DNA of 64,000 bases from Ifrita kowaldi (GCA_013398055.1 VZRS01014466.1:124001-188000); one strand, 5' to 3'. Counted from the first letter of the stretch, positions 23,301-37,151 are shown. The notes: generated by a model from the sequence alone, not told the origin. Translations and numbers: made by a program.

Positions 23301-26300
23301 AGATATCTCTTATTTCCATCTCATACAGTTACAGAGTGCATTGGAGGCTTCACAGTTTTTTTTCCACATGCAGGATAATTCCTATGTATTCCTGTTATGT
23401 TAATGATTGCTATAATTTGAGACTGCTTTTCTAAGTACCAAAGTTGTTTGAATGCATTTGTTTCTAAACAGGAGAGAGTCTGTGACAAACACATACTCAA
23501 CAGCAAAAGGAGGCAGAGAGGCTAGGGGATTGGAAATTAAAAGAGGAAGAAGAAGAAAAAGAAACAATACGTAGCACAGCAGCCTATCTGAATGACCTTG
23601 ATACAGGATCTGCTATTTAACTATATACAGGGCTTCAGCTTTCATTCTATTTTACTTCTTTTGGATGATGCCACCTCTGTTAAAGAAAGAAAGAAATTTG
23701 GGTAGAAATAATTAGATTTTGTCTGAAAGAAAAAAGTGGCTTAACAGTGGCAGGATAAAATCTCATGTGTCTCCTCTGCTAAAGAAAGAATTTGTATACA
23801 ATTATAAATTTTTTATGTTTCTATCAAACATTGATAATAAAGGTTTTAATATTTATAGTTACCCTTGGCCAAACTCTGAGAGTTCCCTCTCCAGTAGGGT
23901 ACATGCACAGAGGTACACATTGCCTTTGGGTACCACTGATTGGGACAGTAAGTACATGGTGGATTTCCCTTTGGAATATAGCACTGATATCCAGCTCTTC
24001 TTAATCTTCTTAATATTCAGTTTTACGCATTCCTCTGTAATCAGCTCTATCCTGAATTCTAATGAGTTCTGGTTTTACACTGGGAGCTGTGTCTTTTAAC
24101 AATCAATGTTATTAAAATGACCCTTGATAGTGCATGATTCCACAGTGGGGATTTTCAAAGCTATGTACAAAAATACATTTCATTACCACTTTAATATAGA
24201 AGTTTAAAATCAGAACTTCTCTCTGCCTTGTTCAAAGCAATTTCTCTAGCTTTGAACAGCTGCTTGGCACACCACAGTGACTATAGCAAGATTTCAGCTC
24301 TCCTTCCACAGTGGTCCAGGATCTCTGAGCAAAAGAGGAAATGCAGTGCTGGAGATTGGATAGCTGGTAGATTTATGGTCACTGGTCTGAACACAGCCCA
24401 GGAAAAGACTGATTAAAGGGCTCCATGATGCAAGGTGCTCTGTGTTGGCTAGATTTTTTATTGCATTGTTATAACTTCATGGGAGTTATTTAATGATCTT
24501 TTAACTAGTTTTATTGCTTACTGTATATAAGAACTACCAAACTGCTGGCATAGATAAAATATGTTAGGAAATGAGTTTTGTCTCACTTTCCTTTTTATGG
24601 AACAAGTGAATCTGTCTCAAGTTTCTATCAAGCAGCAAATAAACCCAATAGAGAAGCAAGGAGATTACACATCCCCTTGTCACAGGCATCTCAGCTGAGT
24701 ACTGGTTTCTAGATGGAGCCTTGCTGGGACTCTGGGAAGGCACCAATTTGCAGTGCCAGCACTGTATAGGCCCCACTGAACAAAATTGCAACATGCAGGT
24801 CTCTGAATCACCAGCTTCTCACTAAGGGAAAACACACTGCTTTAAGGTTTTACTTTTCTTAAAGCTGAAATCAAGCTACAAAAAATTGTGCTTTGAGATA
24901 GGCAGAGAGAATAAACAAAAATGAAACCACACATATGGGAAATTTTCATCTGTCTGTCAAAGCACATAGCAGAAGATATTTGCTATTTTTGTTGGGGTTT
25001 TGTTGTTAGGTTGGTTTTCTTAAGACATAGCAGTAGAGAAGGTTGGCAGCTGCTGTGCAGGTAACCATGAGTTTAGAAGCCTGCTACCAATAAAAAGACT
25101 GTTTAAAATGAGCAGAAAGGGTACTTCACAGTATAAAATGGAGTAGGGTAAATATAGACCCCTGAAAATCAAATAAGGAAACCTTGAAACTCCTTACCCG
25201 CCCTGCAGTTTCAGCTCTAATTTGTTCCGTCACAAAGCAGAGTTCAAATATTTTAAAAAGTCTAATGTAAAACAGAAATCCCAGGCATCCCGTATTCAAC
25301 AGCAGTTTCCTTTTCTCCTAAACATCATGAAAGCAAAACCAAAGAAATCAAAAGATTGTTTCAAAAACAAAGGAAAAGAATGCTCATTCCAGGAGAACAT
25401 GGTGCCTGCTCAGTGTGAAAAGCATTTCCCCTTTGACTTATTTCCATTATTAAGAGTAAATAACCAAACTAATCCCAACGGTGGATTTAAAGTAAACAAG
25501 GCAAAAACAGCAACACTTCACTTGAAAAGAGTTACTAAAAAGAACTAAACAAATCCTAAGTGGAAATCGTGAGCTTGCAGTAGCGTTTAGGTAGAAACAC
25601 ATTTATCTGCATGACAGTAGAAGATCCTTAACATGGAGCTGTATCACAAGGGCACACTTTGAAAAAAGAATGAACACTACAAATAAGACTTGCAGCACAA
25701 AGTAGTAGGAGAACTTCGCCCATGTGATTTTATTATAGTTCTACTTTTGTGCTTATGTCATTTTATTGTACCCCACCTCTTAAGCAGGTTGCCACTCTGG
25801 AATGAGCCAACTTCTTTACCCAAATACACAGAGTTGATTGGCATGTGCTCCCTCCTTTGCCTGTGCCTGTGTTTCTGAATGCTCCAGGGTCTGGAATGAA
25901 AAGAGCCACAACATGCGCTCCCAAGTGTGAGCTAAAAGTGCTCCTAGAGCCAGCCTAGAACAGTCACAGCCCCAAGCTTCTCATCTTCTCCAAGCCCCTG
26001 TATTGAGGACTCAAAAGTTGGAGGAATTTTTAGGACATTCTCTTTCATCAGATGTTCAGTACACCACAGAACAGAACCTCTTGGCCTTGTCCCTTAATAG
26101 CCTACATCCTAAAAGATAGATTTGACTTCAGGTCCTGAATAAGGAGGAAGGCCTGAAAGCCATTTCAAACTTAAATTCACCAGGGGGGCTTAGCCACCTG
26201 TAAAACAAGTCTGGTGGACACTAATGCTTTCCCCCTAACACTCAAATCAGTGTAACCTTGTGGATTTGACCTCCTTTATACCAGGGTTAGAGACATGAAC

Positions 26301-29300
26301 TGAACTCTGTGTCCTTGCCTGAACCAAACTGGCATTTCTCAATCACTCAGCCCTTCAGCCAAGAATACCAGTAGTTTAAGTATTCCGTAGCAACTTTCTC
26401 TCTCATTATAAATACACCTAAACATGTATGATGAGTCTTCCTTCAGATATGTGTTCTAGAAAATAATATGACAAGCTAAGATGTCATTGTCGAAGAAAAC
26501 CCTGTATTACAGATTGTTTGGAACTCTCTGTAGGAGAAAGAACATTACACATTCTAGAAGACAGTATTCTGTGGGCTTATCTATAACAAACCCTCTCTTT
26601 TCCCTTTGCAGTTCCTCTCTGAAAAGGAAGAAATGACTGGCAAGTATCTTAAATACTGTGATGCTCACCAGTCCAGCACTTTATTACTGAAATTCAAGCT
26701 TCAATATATCCTCTTGACATTAACTTCCTAGTTGAAGAAATAGATATAATTTTTATGTTCAGGAAATTATAAAGAGGTGGTATTTACTACCACTTCAGAA
26801 GACTGCAGAATGGTTGATTTACAGCCAATATAAAAATTGAAAAATATCTGTCATTTCCTCATTGATAAGTATTGAAATCCATGGAAACAAGGAAGAGTGT
26901 GGACATCAGCATTTATTATCCTATAATATCAGGTTACTTCATCTTTCTAAATGTCTGCAAAATAATAATGGTTAGTTCTTTTGTTTATTCTTAGGGAACA
27001 AATCAGGCCACAAGAGATTTGCTATAGCAGTGGCTACTCCAGAAATATATTCAATAATCTGTAATGATTTGTGAAGCAAAGAACCCCTGAGTGAACTTCA
27101 CATCTGTAAAACTGTAAAAAGGAACTGGTCATATACATTGATTGACATGTTAAAATTAATCTGTTTTATTCAGTTTAATCTAGGAGATATATGGAAAACA
27201 TTTTTTAAAATGAAGAAACTATGATCTTGGAGGTCTAGATGCAAACCCAATGAATTAAGCAGTTAATAGTGTTGATGAAATTATTTATTTTGTATAAAGA
27301 CTGATAAGAAGATCATGATAAAAAACCCTAAATTTAATCTATGATCCCTTAAAGATTTACTCGAGGCCATATTGTATTTCTTGCATTCCTGGTTAACAAA
27401 TCATCACTGCACAAAGCAACACAGGTGGTCAGTCCCCTTGGGCTCACATCAAAGGGGCCACCACGAAGCTTTAGATGTTATTCAACAGCAATCTGAAACT
27501 TGTCTCTCACTGTTTGTCCCATCTATTGTACTCCACAGGGTCATCTTTAAAGGACTGTCAAGTTTGAAAAAAAAAAAACCACCACCCTGTAAACTATGTT
27601 TCTAAAAACTGTTTCATAACTGTTGACTGGTTCACAAATGCTCTATTTTCAGAATACTTGCATCATAAATTATGTCATTTTAAAACCGTTTTTACATGAA
27701 GCACTGTTTGCCATCCTTAGACGCAAGAAGAAATGGGACTTTGCTAAAGAATAATTATATTACCATGTATATAACCATCTCTATCACTGATGCTGGCCAT
27801 TGTATATTTAGCAAATTTTTAAAAATAGCAGAAGAAAACAAAGAAAAATAATTTAAAAGAAGTCAGGATTACAGAATAGCCTACCCTTCTCACAGCTCTT
27901 GCAACAAATTCCTGAATATATTCTTATAAAACAGCAGAAAGAAATCAAATCAGTCATTGTATTCCTCGGATCAAAATATGTTAGGGGGTTTAAGATATAT
28001 TCTTAGAAACACTGCATGTGTTTCAGTGTACATCCTAGGCTCATGGAGGGGTTTTCTTCCTGTATGAGGAATTTCTGCGGGTTTTTTTCATGTTAACACT
28101 TTGAAGAGTACCGACATTGTGCCTTATATGTGAGTTACTTGAAAAGATCAAAGTCTTATTAAGTCCCCAGTTATTCCACCAATACCAACAGGATGTTTAT
28201 AAACCATGATTCATGTTGGGTATACCAAGAAGAAAACACAGACCACAGTTCTCTGTAATAAACAAAGCCAACACCACTTTTCAGCTATGGAAAACTGATT
28301 AAAGAGTTATGGGCAAGCTGTCATAGGAAGGAAAACCCAACAGGGCTTCCCACTTTTAACAGACGTGCAGGAAGCTGACTGCAGAACGCTTTCTGGGTTT
28401 CTAACTTTACTCTGTGCACTCTAAAATGATCTGATACACTCTCTAGAGAGAGTTTACTTAAATCCATAATTATTCACACAGAGTTGACGGATTTTTCAGC
28501 AAATAAAACATTCATCAAATGTGGTTTTCAGCAAAAACCTATTCAGTTATTTCCAAAGTTACAGTTTCACCTCAAAATTACCGAGGACTAAAATGAAAAA
28601 AAAAAAAGTGAAAACAAAGCAGTCCCTCTGGCCAGCAGGACCCCAGAGGTGAGAGCATTTCCCCACAGAAAATGGTGTGTTTGAATTCCTCTTCTGCTCA
28701 AGGGGCCCTTGATCCATGTCTCCTATCTACTCACTATGTGCCCAAAACAGCAAGCTAAAGGACAGCCTCACTGGCTCCCGAGACACACAAAACATCGAAA
28801 TATTTGCTGAAACAAAGAGTTCAACGGACCTACAGTTAGCACTATCTCTTAGGAAGTAAACTCCAACTGAGCTAGGATGTTTTAGATAAGGGGAGAATTT
28901 CACTACTGGTTTAATTTCCTGATGACATGCTAGCATTATAAACTGGAGACCTTAAGACCAATGGTTAAAAGCCAGTGCAAGGCAGCCCAGACAAACATCC
29001 TTTCATTTTCAGGCCACTTAAGTTTGTTGGGATTTTTGTTTGTGGGGTTTCCTGGGTATTTCTTAGGAAAATGTTCAGTGATGGAAAATGGAAAACAAAA
29101 TAACTACAATAAAACCATTTCATTAGGAAATACCAAAATGAAATTTCCTGGTTTCCAAACTTTTTACTTGAGAACAAGGGGTGGGAAGTCTGCAGCTCTG
29201 GAAGCGCTGTAACACTCATCCAAAGTCTACAATGAAGTCATCAATTTCTCATAAAAATCTGCACCATGTAAGCATAACAGCTTAAATATACTTTTCATGT

Positions 29301-31991
29301 AGTTTTAAAAATAGACGTCTCTAAGTTACATGGTGAAGGCAGCACATTCCTGCAGAAATACCTTATGTAAAAATGTGAAGGGGAGCTCTGACTCCATGAC
29401 AAATATTGCATCACTCCTACACTGGAAAATACTATAAATACATAAGTACAGTTGTGGAAATATATGCAAATTATATTAATGAGCTTGTGTTTTGCAGTAA
29501 AAAATTATTTTCCAATGCACTTTGTAGGATTTCATAATTTCAGTATTTAAATGTCTTATTTAATTCTACAGCTTCCTTTTGATAAGGAACTGTCTGCTTC
29601 CCTAGAAATAAAGATTTTTATATATATACTGCTGTTAGGGAAGTGACCATCCCTAAACAGAAAATTACTAATTTAAGAATCATATTAGAATCAAGGATAG
29701 GTATCCATAAAAATGGGTAGTGAAACAATAGCCTGAAACAATTTTACTCAACCAAGAGTCTGTGTGTGGCCAATGCTTACAAACCAAACAGCAGAAAAGT
29801 GTGCTCTTACATTTACTGTATTGCCTGGAGCAGTTAAATTGACCTCTTAGGAGGGTAAACATTGTGTCTATCCAGTTGACTGTGTAGTCAATACCAACAG
29901 GAGCAAAGGGGGCTTTTTCCAAACTAGGAAAGTAACTCCTCAGTGAGACTAATTAATTTCTCTGGAAACATCCAGGATATTGATTTGAGATTTGAAAACA
30001 CTGCTGATGTACAGTAGTCAGCTACACGTGAATGAGAGCGATCTTTGACGGAACTTTAAAGAAATGGAGCAAACAGTATTTTACTGTTAGTCTGACTTCT
30101 GTTGTTACACAGCAGACAGCTCAGATAAGCAGTAGAGAATCTGAAAATTTTTACAACTTCATTACTGCTCAGAAAGCCCCATGATTTTCTGCAATCTTAA
30201 TCAAACAGATTTTTGAGGCATTCACTGAAGATTTTGATATAATTAGAAAACATAAAAGCATCTGAACTATCTTGTTTCCCACCCTGAAAAGCCCAGTTTA
30301 CCACTGATCAGCGCAGAACTTGGGTTTGTCTGATATCCTAGAGGTGTGATGCCCCTACACTGACTGTGCTTAAAGCATGAAGGTGTGGTAGTTTCAACAG
30401 TCAAAGTTTACTTTGCTAACAAACTCTTTCTGAACACTCCTGAGTTATATTCTGCCTTAGGCACATGTACAACAAGCATCTGTTTAAATCATTGGCAGTA
30501 ACACGTTGCTTGCCGTATCAAAATGTATTGATCTTACAACACAAAATTCAGCTTTTTGCAGAGGATATGATTATTCATATTCAAACTGCTTGAGGAAGGG
30601 ACTGTGAAAATGCCCCCACCACACCAGTGCAGTTGCTGAGCTTAGTGTAGGGTTTAAGACGAGTTCAGCCCCAGTACCTCTGAAATGGGGACATCAGGCT
30701 GGGTCAGCCCAGCATCACTTTGGGCTTTAAGCTCAGTGATCTGTGCATCACCCTCAGCTCCCTGACCTGGGCCAGAACTGGGCCCTCATCCACAAACAGT
30801 GCAGCTGCCCTAGAAGCCTTCATCAAAATCTCAGTCCAGACAACACAGGACTGTTGCATATAGAATGCGTCCCATGCCCTGGACAGTGCCAAAGATCCAT
30901 GGAAGAATTTTCAAGACAAAAATCACACAGCCCAACAAATGTAAGTAATGCAGAGAAGTCAAACCTGGCACAGTAACTGGAAGCAAGACAGAAGGTATGG
31001 ACTTCCTTGTGCAACAGTGGATGGACGGTGGGGGTCAGCCAGGGAAGATGGAGATAAAGAGCACTGGTTTGGCAGCTGCTGACGTTGGTGATACTTTGCA
31101 GAAGGTATGAGATTGTATGTACCTCTAAGAACATGACTCACTTCTTTTCAAGCTATAAGACATCTAAATAGAATTCATTTTGAGAATCTGGTTGGAGCAC
31201 CCCTTTTGTCAAATGCAGCCTGAATGTATTTTTATGTTGGAGTTTCCTGTTAAATTATAGGGGTTTTTAATGGAAATGCTGACAGGACCTTAACCATTGC
31301 AGTGTGAACAAATGAATAACAATATACATATTCTTCTTGCTAATAAAGTTTTATAGCCTTGAAATTTAGTGTAGAATTAGTCGATCGATTCTAGAGAGAA
31401 ATTTTGAAAGAAAGGCTTTATGGTGCTTTCCTCCTCCCATGATGCGAAAAACAAATCATTCCAGTAGTTTAATTTATTATCAGGCTTTTACAGATACCTT
31501 TAGGTTTTTTCCCTAATGTTTTTCGCGGTCTGTTTATGACAGTATTAAAGACATAAGCACAGTTTCAAAAGGATGTAATGTCTTTTTCTGACTTGAGGAA
31601 CAAAATATCCATTTTTTTATTCATTTAACTAGAATCATTTCTTACATCTCAAGTTCATCTTTTTCTTTGATTTTACACTACATTTCCCTAAAGGTTTTCC
31701 CATTAATATTAACTTATTTATGAATCTCATTATTCTGATTTATGTATTTTCGATATATTTAAGGCTATGTCAATATTAAGCTATTTGTCCCTTGTGAGCA
31801 CCTTCTACAGAGTTAGGATTAGAAATATTTTTAAACTTAACATACTGAGGACGACCACTTTGGGCTCAGAGGTAATATACTTATATAACCAAACTGTTTC
31901 TCCATTTGTTCAGTTTAGTTACTGAGTCTGCTTTAAAAAAGTAATAACTCCAGCAACGGGACTAACCACTTTTAATCAAAGATAGACTATC
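20344..31991. other. Gene-free unique DNA
   Basis: About 11.6 kb without a supported gene. 21110-21690 is less AT-rich and includes GACTGCCGGTACTCCGG and GTGCCGGCAAC with several CpGs. Frames at 23719-24099 (+), 25222-25548 (+, lysine-rich) and 30743-30976 (+) match no family. 30600-31050 is another moderately GC patch. A 16-bp palindrome of A/G and C/T runs is at 28438-28453. TATATATATAC lies near 29619. No interspersed repeat could be recognised with confidence. Confidence 0.5.
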
Positions 31992-32026
31992 AAAACAATT
32001 ATATTTAATTAAAACAATTATATTCA
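31992..32026 (+). repeat. 19-bp tandem duplication, AT-rich
   Basis: AAAACAATTATATT occurs at 31992-32005 and again at 32011-32024, giving a 19-bp period. It is a simple slippage product in AT-rich DNA. Confidence 0.7.
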
Positions 32027-34692
32027 AGGACATACATGACGCTGTAAAGGTATCATACTACAGGATATACTGTGTACATTACCCCTACCCAGAGTTTGAA
32101 GCTCCTTGACAGCTTTCAGAGGCCACAGTGGCCTTGCCTGGACCCTGACACTGGGCTGATTAGTTTGACTCCACCTGCCCACACAGCTGTTGCCATCTTA
32201 ATTCCCAGTCTTGAAGTGACAGTAATCAGCATGGGATGAAGGATGCAGCTCCACTACCACCAGGAGCAGATTAGCCTATGAGGGCACTTGCCATAACACA
32301 TTACTTACATATGAAATCTAAACCTGCAGCACAATGCTCCCCTCTCTCTAGGCAGGCATGAGAATGCAATTCCTTTTTTTTTTTTAATGGGGCTCATTGT
32401 CATCAAGAATTTCAGATACAGATTCCAGTACAGAAAGCTAGAACTTGGCCTATCCCTATCAATATGGTCATAGCTTGCTTACACATAACAAATGTTGCTT
32501 ATTGATATATTACTGATTTCATACAGTCATATTGTAAATTCAGTATGAATTCCCAGACTTTCTTACATGGGTCCTAATGACTAGACTATAAGCAGAAAAA
32601 AGGAAGCAAAAAGCTTATTTTTCAAATGAAGAATTAATCCATGGTGTGTGAACAGAACTGTCTCTTTTTCTGTGCAGAAAATCTGCATAACACTGGAATT
32701 GATTGCTCTGTTAATTACTGTGCTTGCCTCTCTTCTATTACTGTGTCAATAATAAAGATAGAGCCGGTGTTGAAATATTTTGCTATAATTGTAATTTTTA
32801 TTAAAATCTAGTTTGCAATATTCCTCTTGCAACCCTTTCTGTGTGCATACAGAATATGATCAGAAAAAATGTTGAAAGTAACTCACATGCACAATGGCAA
32901 TCAATGCTTGGGAAAGAACATCCCTCCATGGACACACACTAGTGAGGCTACCAGAAAGTGATTAATGCAAATTGCTTATTAGAGAAACACATGGACATAA
33001 CTTCATCTCTTGTTAGATGAGTTGCAGATTTGCACCTCTGCTTTCCACTCTGACCTCCCACTGACTGGCCTCTAATTCCCAGGGATTAGCCCTGTTGACT
33101 TTTTAAAACAAACAAAAATCATCATGAAGACAATTTCTTCCAGGAATACCTGTTTGTTATTGGATGATGAAACAGAGACAGTACAAAGATTTGGCCCAGT
33201 GGTGATTTTTCCTAACAGTTTTCTTTGGCTTTTTATCATACGAAATATGAACTTCATCTGTTCCTCTGACTCCATCATTATAATGCTATTAGGCAGAGCT
33301 AAAAAAGACCTTACCCATCCCATGAATGACAGAATTTATTTTAAAAGGTACTAAATGTGTCTCTAATACAACTAAAAAAACCCATGCCAACACTCAGGAA
33401 AAGTACCTGCTAAAACTAAAGTTCAAATAGGAACGAATTGCATCAGGTTCCTAGGGAAGATTGCAAGCAAACTTTTTAACTCCATGAAACCTGGACTTCT
33501 ATTGCTTTAAAAGAACTGAAGATGTGTTAGTCTGTGCCGGTTTTTCTGTCTTTCTTGCATATTTCTAAGAGACATCAACAGGGAACAAAGCTCCTTTTTA
33601 AGGATAAATTTACCAAGTCATAATCCAATATACGTATTCTCTGTATTTCCTAATCAGCAATAATGTGTTGAGAATATATTTTTCTCACACATTACTCTAA
33701 ATTATATACTGGGAAGCAATAAGCATTGAGTTCATTTAAGAGGAAGTATTATTTTCACAATAAAAACTTTCTTGTGAAATAACTTGGCCACAGCTAGCAT
33801 TTCCTATTATTCTGTGGTTATGGTGACATTTGCTTTATTAAAAGGAAATCCACTAGCACCACAGCGAGATCTACAACAAGAATCAGTTGTGCTGTGATTT
33901 ATGCATACTCCATGCTAGCAAAAGTAAGCCCTGAGTCTGGAAATCTTAATATGGACTTTAAGCAGCAGTACACATTACAATGCACACAGATAAAATAAGC
34001 AACACCAATCATAGCACATCTGCCACTGCTCTGTATTTGCCATGCATTGAATGTGGGGCCTAAGCTTTCAAATGACCCCACACACACAGTTCCTGGGACA
34101 TCAGAGATGTTTGACTGTGGGGTACTAATCAGAATGAAGGAATAAAGTATAGGTTAGCATTGCCTTTTTTTTTCCCTTAAGTTTTGTGGGCTATAATCCA
34201 AATTCTCAACCTGTCTCATTAAGAGACACCATCTGTCCAGAGGGCTCCTTCCATCAGCTCTCAGAGGAAAAGCCATCTTACCCTTTGCTGTGAAAGCTCC
34301 TACTGGGTAGAACGTCCTCACCCCCTCCTGAATTTAACTCCTCTCCTTTCTTATATTAGAAAATACTCACATTACTTAAAAGGATGATCCCTGCCAGCCT
34401 CCTTCATTGCTTATGCTTTGAATGCACAGCTTCCAAGACATTAAAGCTAGGAGCAAAGCGTGAACACTCAAGGCTGCCTTTCCACACACAGAGCCCTTCA
34501 GATAATATCCAACAGCTCCCACACCTTGCTGAACTACAGCACCCATTCTCTTTCTGCATTCATGTAAAGGTTTTCTGAAGATCCAACAGGGAAAAAATTC
34601 CTTTTTGCATTAATTTTATTGTATTATTAATGTCAGTTTGAAACTGGCACTGTAAAAATAGATATAATATTTCTTATCTACTGTTATTTCAG
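32027..34692. other. Gene-free unique DNA
   Basis: No gene seen. 32100-32290 is moderately GC with GGCCACAGTGGCC at 32121-32133. A T12 run is at 32374-32385. 32640-32990 has homeodomain-like TTAATTA and an ATTAATGCAAAT octamer-type site (octamer at 32965-32972), a texture seen in developmental enhancers but not demonstrable here. Confidence 0.5.
32374..32385. repeat. T12 homopolymer
   Basis: Twelve T residues follow ATTCC. No retroposon body is recognisable on either side. Confidence 0.7.
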
Positions 34693-35274
34693 TAGCAAGT
34701 GGAAATCCATCTAGGTTCTCTCAGAATGAGCAGAACTATAACTGGGTGGCCAGAATCAGTTGTGTTGCTCCTGAAGGCTGAGTGGGAGCCTCTAAACCAA
34801 GACCTTGGTCCAGGGTAGAGGGTGAGCAGCAAAAGTGGGAATCCTCAATTTTACAGCCTATTGGGGAGGTAGAGGAAAAGGAGAAGCCCTAAGACCGGGC
34901 TCTGACAGGGATAAACCCATGCACAGGCTGCCACCACACAGAATAAGGAAGTGGCAGTGGGGGTTTGAGCTTCCTGAAGGAAAAGCTGCTCCCAAGACAT
35001 CCTCTGGCAGTGCCCACGTTTTATTACACTGCAGGACAAGAAGGAGAGCGAGCAGAGGACGCCCAAGAAATGCTGTAAAGTGCTGTATCTCCACCTGAAA
35101 TGCTTTGAACTCAGTTGCTCTGCTTCATGCTCCTCGTGCCAGCCAAGGAGGCGCCAAGGAGAGAGGCAGCACAGAGTCAGCCCTCACAGGCTGGGTAAAT
35201 CCGCCTTCCTGCACCAGCCTGACGCTGCCAAAGCTCACCGTGGGCTGTGGGAAGGAAGGTGAAAGCCAAGAACC

Positions 35275-35388
35275 ATGGCCAGAGAGCTGGGGGAGGCACT
35301 GGCAGTGAGGACAGCAGGAGCCCAGCAGCCCCAGAAGCACAAGCCTTGCCCTGCACCTCCAGCTCCTGGAGGAGGGTCATGCCAGTAA
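35275..35388 (+). other. Small ORF (37 codons) in strong Kozak context
   Basis: Inside the GC-rich islet, ACCATGG gives an ideal vertebrate start with A at -3 and G at +4. The frame runs 37 codons to TAA at 35386-35388. The product begins MARELGEALAVRT and is rich in Ala, Pro, Gly and Gln, with a PCPAPPAPGGG tail. No domain, signal peptide or membrane segment is visible. GC-rich DNA gives such frames by chance, so coding status is unproven; it is listed because the start context and downstream AATAAA pair are favourable. Confidence 0.12.
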
Positions 35389-35429
35389 GCCAAAACCAGA
35401 ATGACTGACAGATGGCTCTAGGAAAAATG

Positions 35430-35440
35430 AATAAAATAAA
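35430..35440 (+). promoter_or_regulatory. Two overlapping AATAAA polyadenylation signals
   Basis: AATAAAATAAA supplies two canonical hexamers sharing one base, 45 bp past the GC-rich islet. Another AATAAA lies at about 35508. No clear GU-rich downstream element follows, and AATAAA is frequent in AT-rich DNA, so use as a 3' end is only a possibility. Confidence 0.25.
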
Positions 35441-36693
35441 AAGTCAGTAACCATGCAGGAAGCGTAGACTTCCAAAGTCCACCTGACCTGTAGAAAACTA
35501 ATGGTATCTAATAAAAGAACTTGTTAGATTCCTTCAGAAAGGTAATGGTGGTTGAAATTCTGCTTTCAGGCAATGTAGAAAATTGTTCTGCATAGTTTAA
35601 AACGGCACTCTGGATAAGCATCATCTAACTCTGCCTTGAATAATCTCTCATCAAAAGCTTTATTTCAACTGCAAGCTGGAAAGATTCAGGCACTGAAACT
35701 TAACCTAGCCCTTATCTGAGCATGGGCACTGCTATTGGCAACAAGAAGGTTTTTAGGCTCCAGAAATGTAAGTCTGGATTTTGTGTTGCATAGGCTGAGC
35801 TCAGACTACAAAAAAACCCAGATACTTAATTACATACATTACCTCTGAAGAACAATTATTAAAAGCCAAACCAGCTGAGTGGTCACTCATATTTGTAGTT
35901 TTGTTACTCATTTTTCCTTTTCTCTCCAAAACATGGAGCAAATTATGTGTACCAGGAAATGATGGCACAGGATACCAACAAATGGAAATTATTTTTGAGA
36001 AACAGAAAAATATTTTGTAATTATGCAAAAGCAGACTGCTAACATCCAGATACACTTAAGCCATCTGAGCATCAGGCATTTCACCCAAGCTATCAGCCAA
36101 ACTCTTTTGACAGTTTCTAAAGAGACAGAAATCCTGTGTCTCAATGATTCATCCCACCTATCTTAGTGAATGACTGAATTACTGTAATTGATTTACTGAA
36201 GGTGCCTCCTTCTCCATTGACTAGGGAGGGAGTGTAGCTGTTGAGGACAGACCACATGCCCAACTTTAGACTTTCAAGTTACGCAAAAGAAGCCTGGTGT
36301 GTCCTTTAACCTACTAAATTATCTACAGAGCAAGCAACAAAAGGTTCTCCAAAGCTTACATTTCCTCCTATGGAGAAAGCCAATGTATGATCAAAATGGG
36401 AATTAAGTTCATCTGTAAAGAATTAGGAGTGCAAAGTAATTGCTTCTAGACTGATTAGCATTAAAAAGTAGTGTAGAGGGTTTAGAACTTAGCATTAGCA
36501 GCAGCGAAAACTAAACAAGTGCCTCATAACATTTGCAATTGCAACCGTAGTGGTCAATATCCAGTAACATAAAATGAACCACATCAAAAAGTTTGCCTCA
36601 TTATCAGCCAGGGTTTTCCATGCTACTGTTTCTGTCACATCTTCTCCCTTGCTGTGCTGGAGATTAATATTTTCCTTTTCACCAGTCCAGCAG

Positions 36694-36727
36694 AAAAAAA
36701 AAAAAAAAAAGAAAGAAAAAGAAAAAG
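36694..36727 (+). repeat. Poly-A and GAAA/GAAAAA simple repeat
   Basis: Seventeen A residues (36694-36710) are followed by GAAAGAAAAAGAAAAAG. It could be the decayed tail of a retroposed transcript, but the upstream sequence is unrecognised and no target-site duplication is obvious. Confidence 0.7.
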
Positions 36728-37138
36728 TTTGTTTTTGGTATTCTGGTATCAGTAGGGAAACAAAGCCATGATAAAAAGGACAAACAGGAACCCCACACCT
36801 GACAACAATGAAGAATCTTGCTTTCAAACATCACACAATTGGCTGACACTATTTTTTTTTATGGGCTAGCAGCTGCGTGACTCATTTATGTATGTTTTGC
36901 CTGCCTTAGCACTAAGTGGACTGATGTAAATAGGAAGTGATGAGGAAAATCAATTCAGGGCAAACACATTTTTTTCAAGGCTGTAACAGGAAGAGATAGG
37001 AAGCCCAGGAAGATACTTGATAGATATTCAACTCTGTAGAAAAGAGGAAGCAGCATGTTGAAGCACTAAGCTGGTTATTTTGAGTTGTTGAACGGAAACG
37101 GGATACAGTGCAGAAAGGATGCAGATAGGATGCATTTT

Positions 37139-37151
37139 GTTGCATAGCAAC
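37139..37151. promoter_or_regulatory. Near-X-box inverted repeat GTTGCATAGCAAC
   Basis: Five-base arms GTTGC and GCAAC around ATA resemble the RFX target GTTGCCATGGCAAC with one base missing. It lies directly after GGATGCAGATAGGATGCATTTT-like sequence that repeats GGATGCA. A weak regulatory candidate. Confidence 0.25.

Larger units (their letters stand above)
34693..35445 (+). other. GC-rich islet, candidate terminal exon of an unannotated transcript
   Basis: From about 34780 to 35390 the base composition switches to clearly GC-rich, against an AT-rich background. A possible splice acceptor (CTGTTATTTCAG, AG at 34691-34692) precedes it. Two overlapping AATAAA signals (35430-35435 and 35435-35440) lie about 45 bp after it. 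Inside is a 37-codon ORF in strong Kozak context (35275-35388). CpGs are present (GAGCGAGC, GACGCCC, GGCGCC, GACGCTG) but too sparse for a CpG island. It resembles no repeat I know. Alternatives are an old retroposed or GC-biased segment with no transcription. Confidence 0.22.

Noticed and set aside
28438..28453. 16-bp palindrome of CTCT/AGAG type
   Set aside because: Low complexity, and about one palindrome of this size is expected by chance in the window.
33290..33340. Possible CR1 3' end (AAAAAAGACCTTACCCATCCC)
   Set aside because: The GATGATC string and ATTCTATG terminus are absent; similarity is superficial.
36495..36827. 110-codon minus-strand frame
   Set aside because: Its middle is a phenylalanine run translated from the poly-A/GAAA tract. 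No start context or family match.
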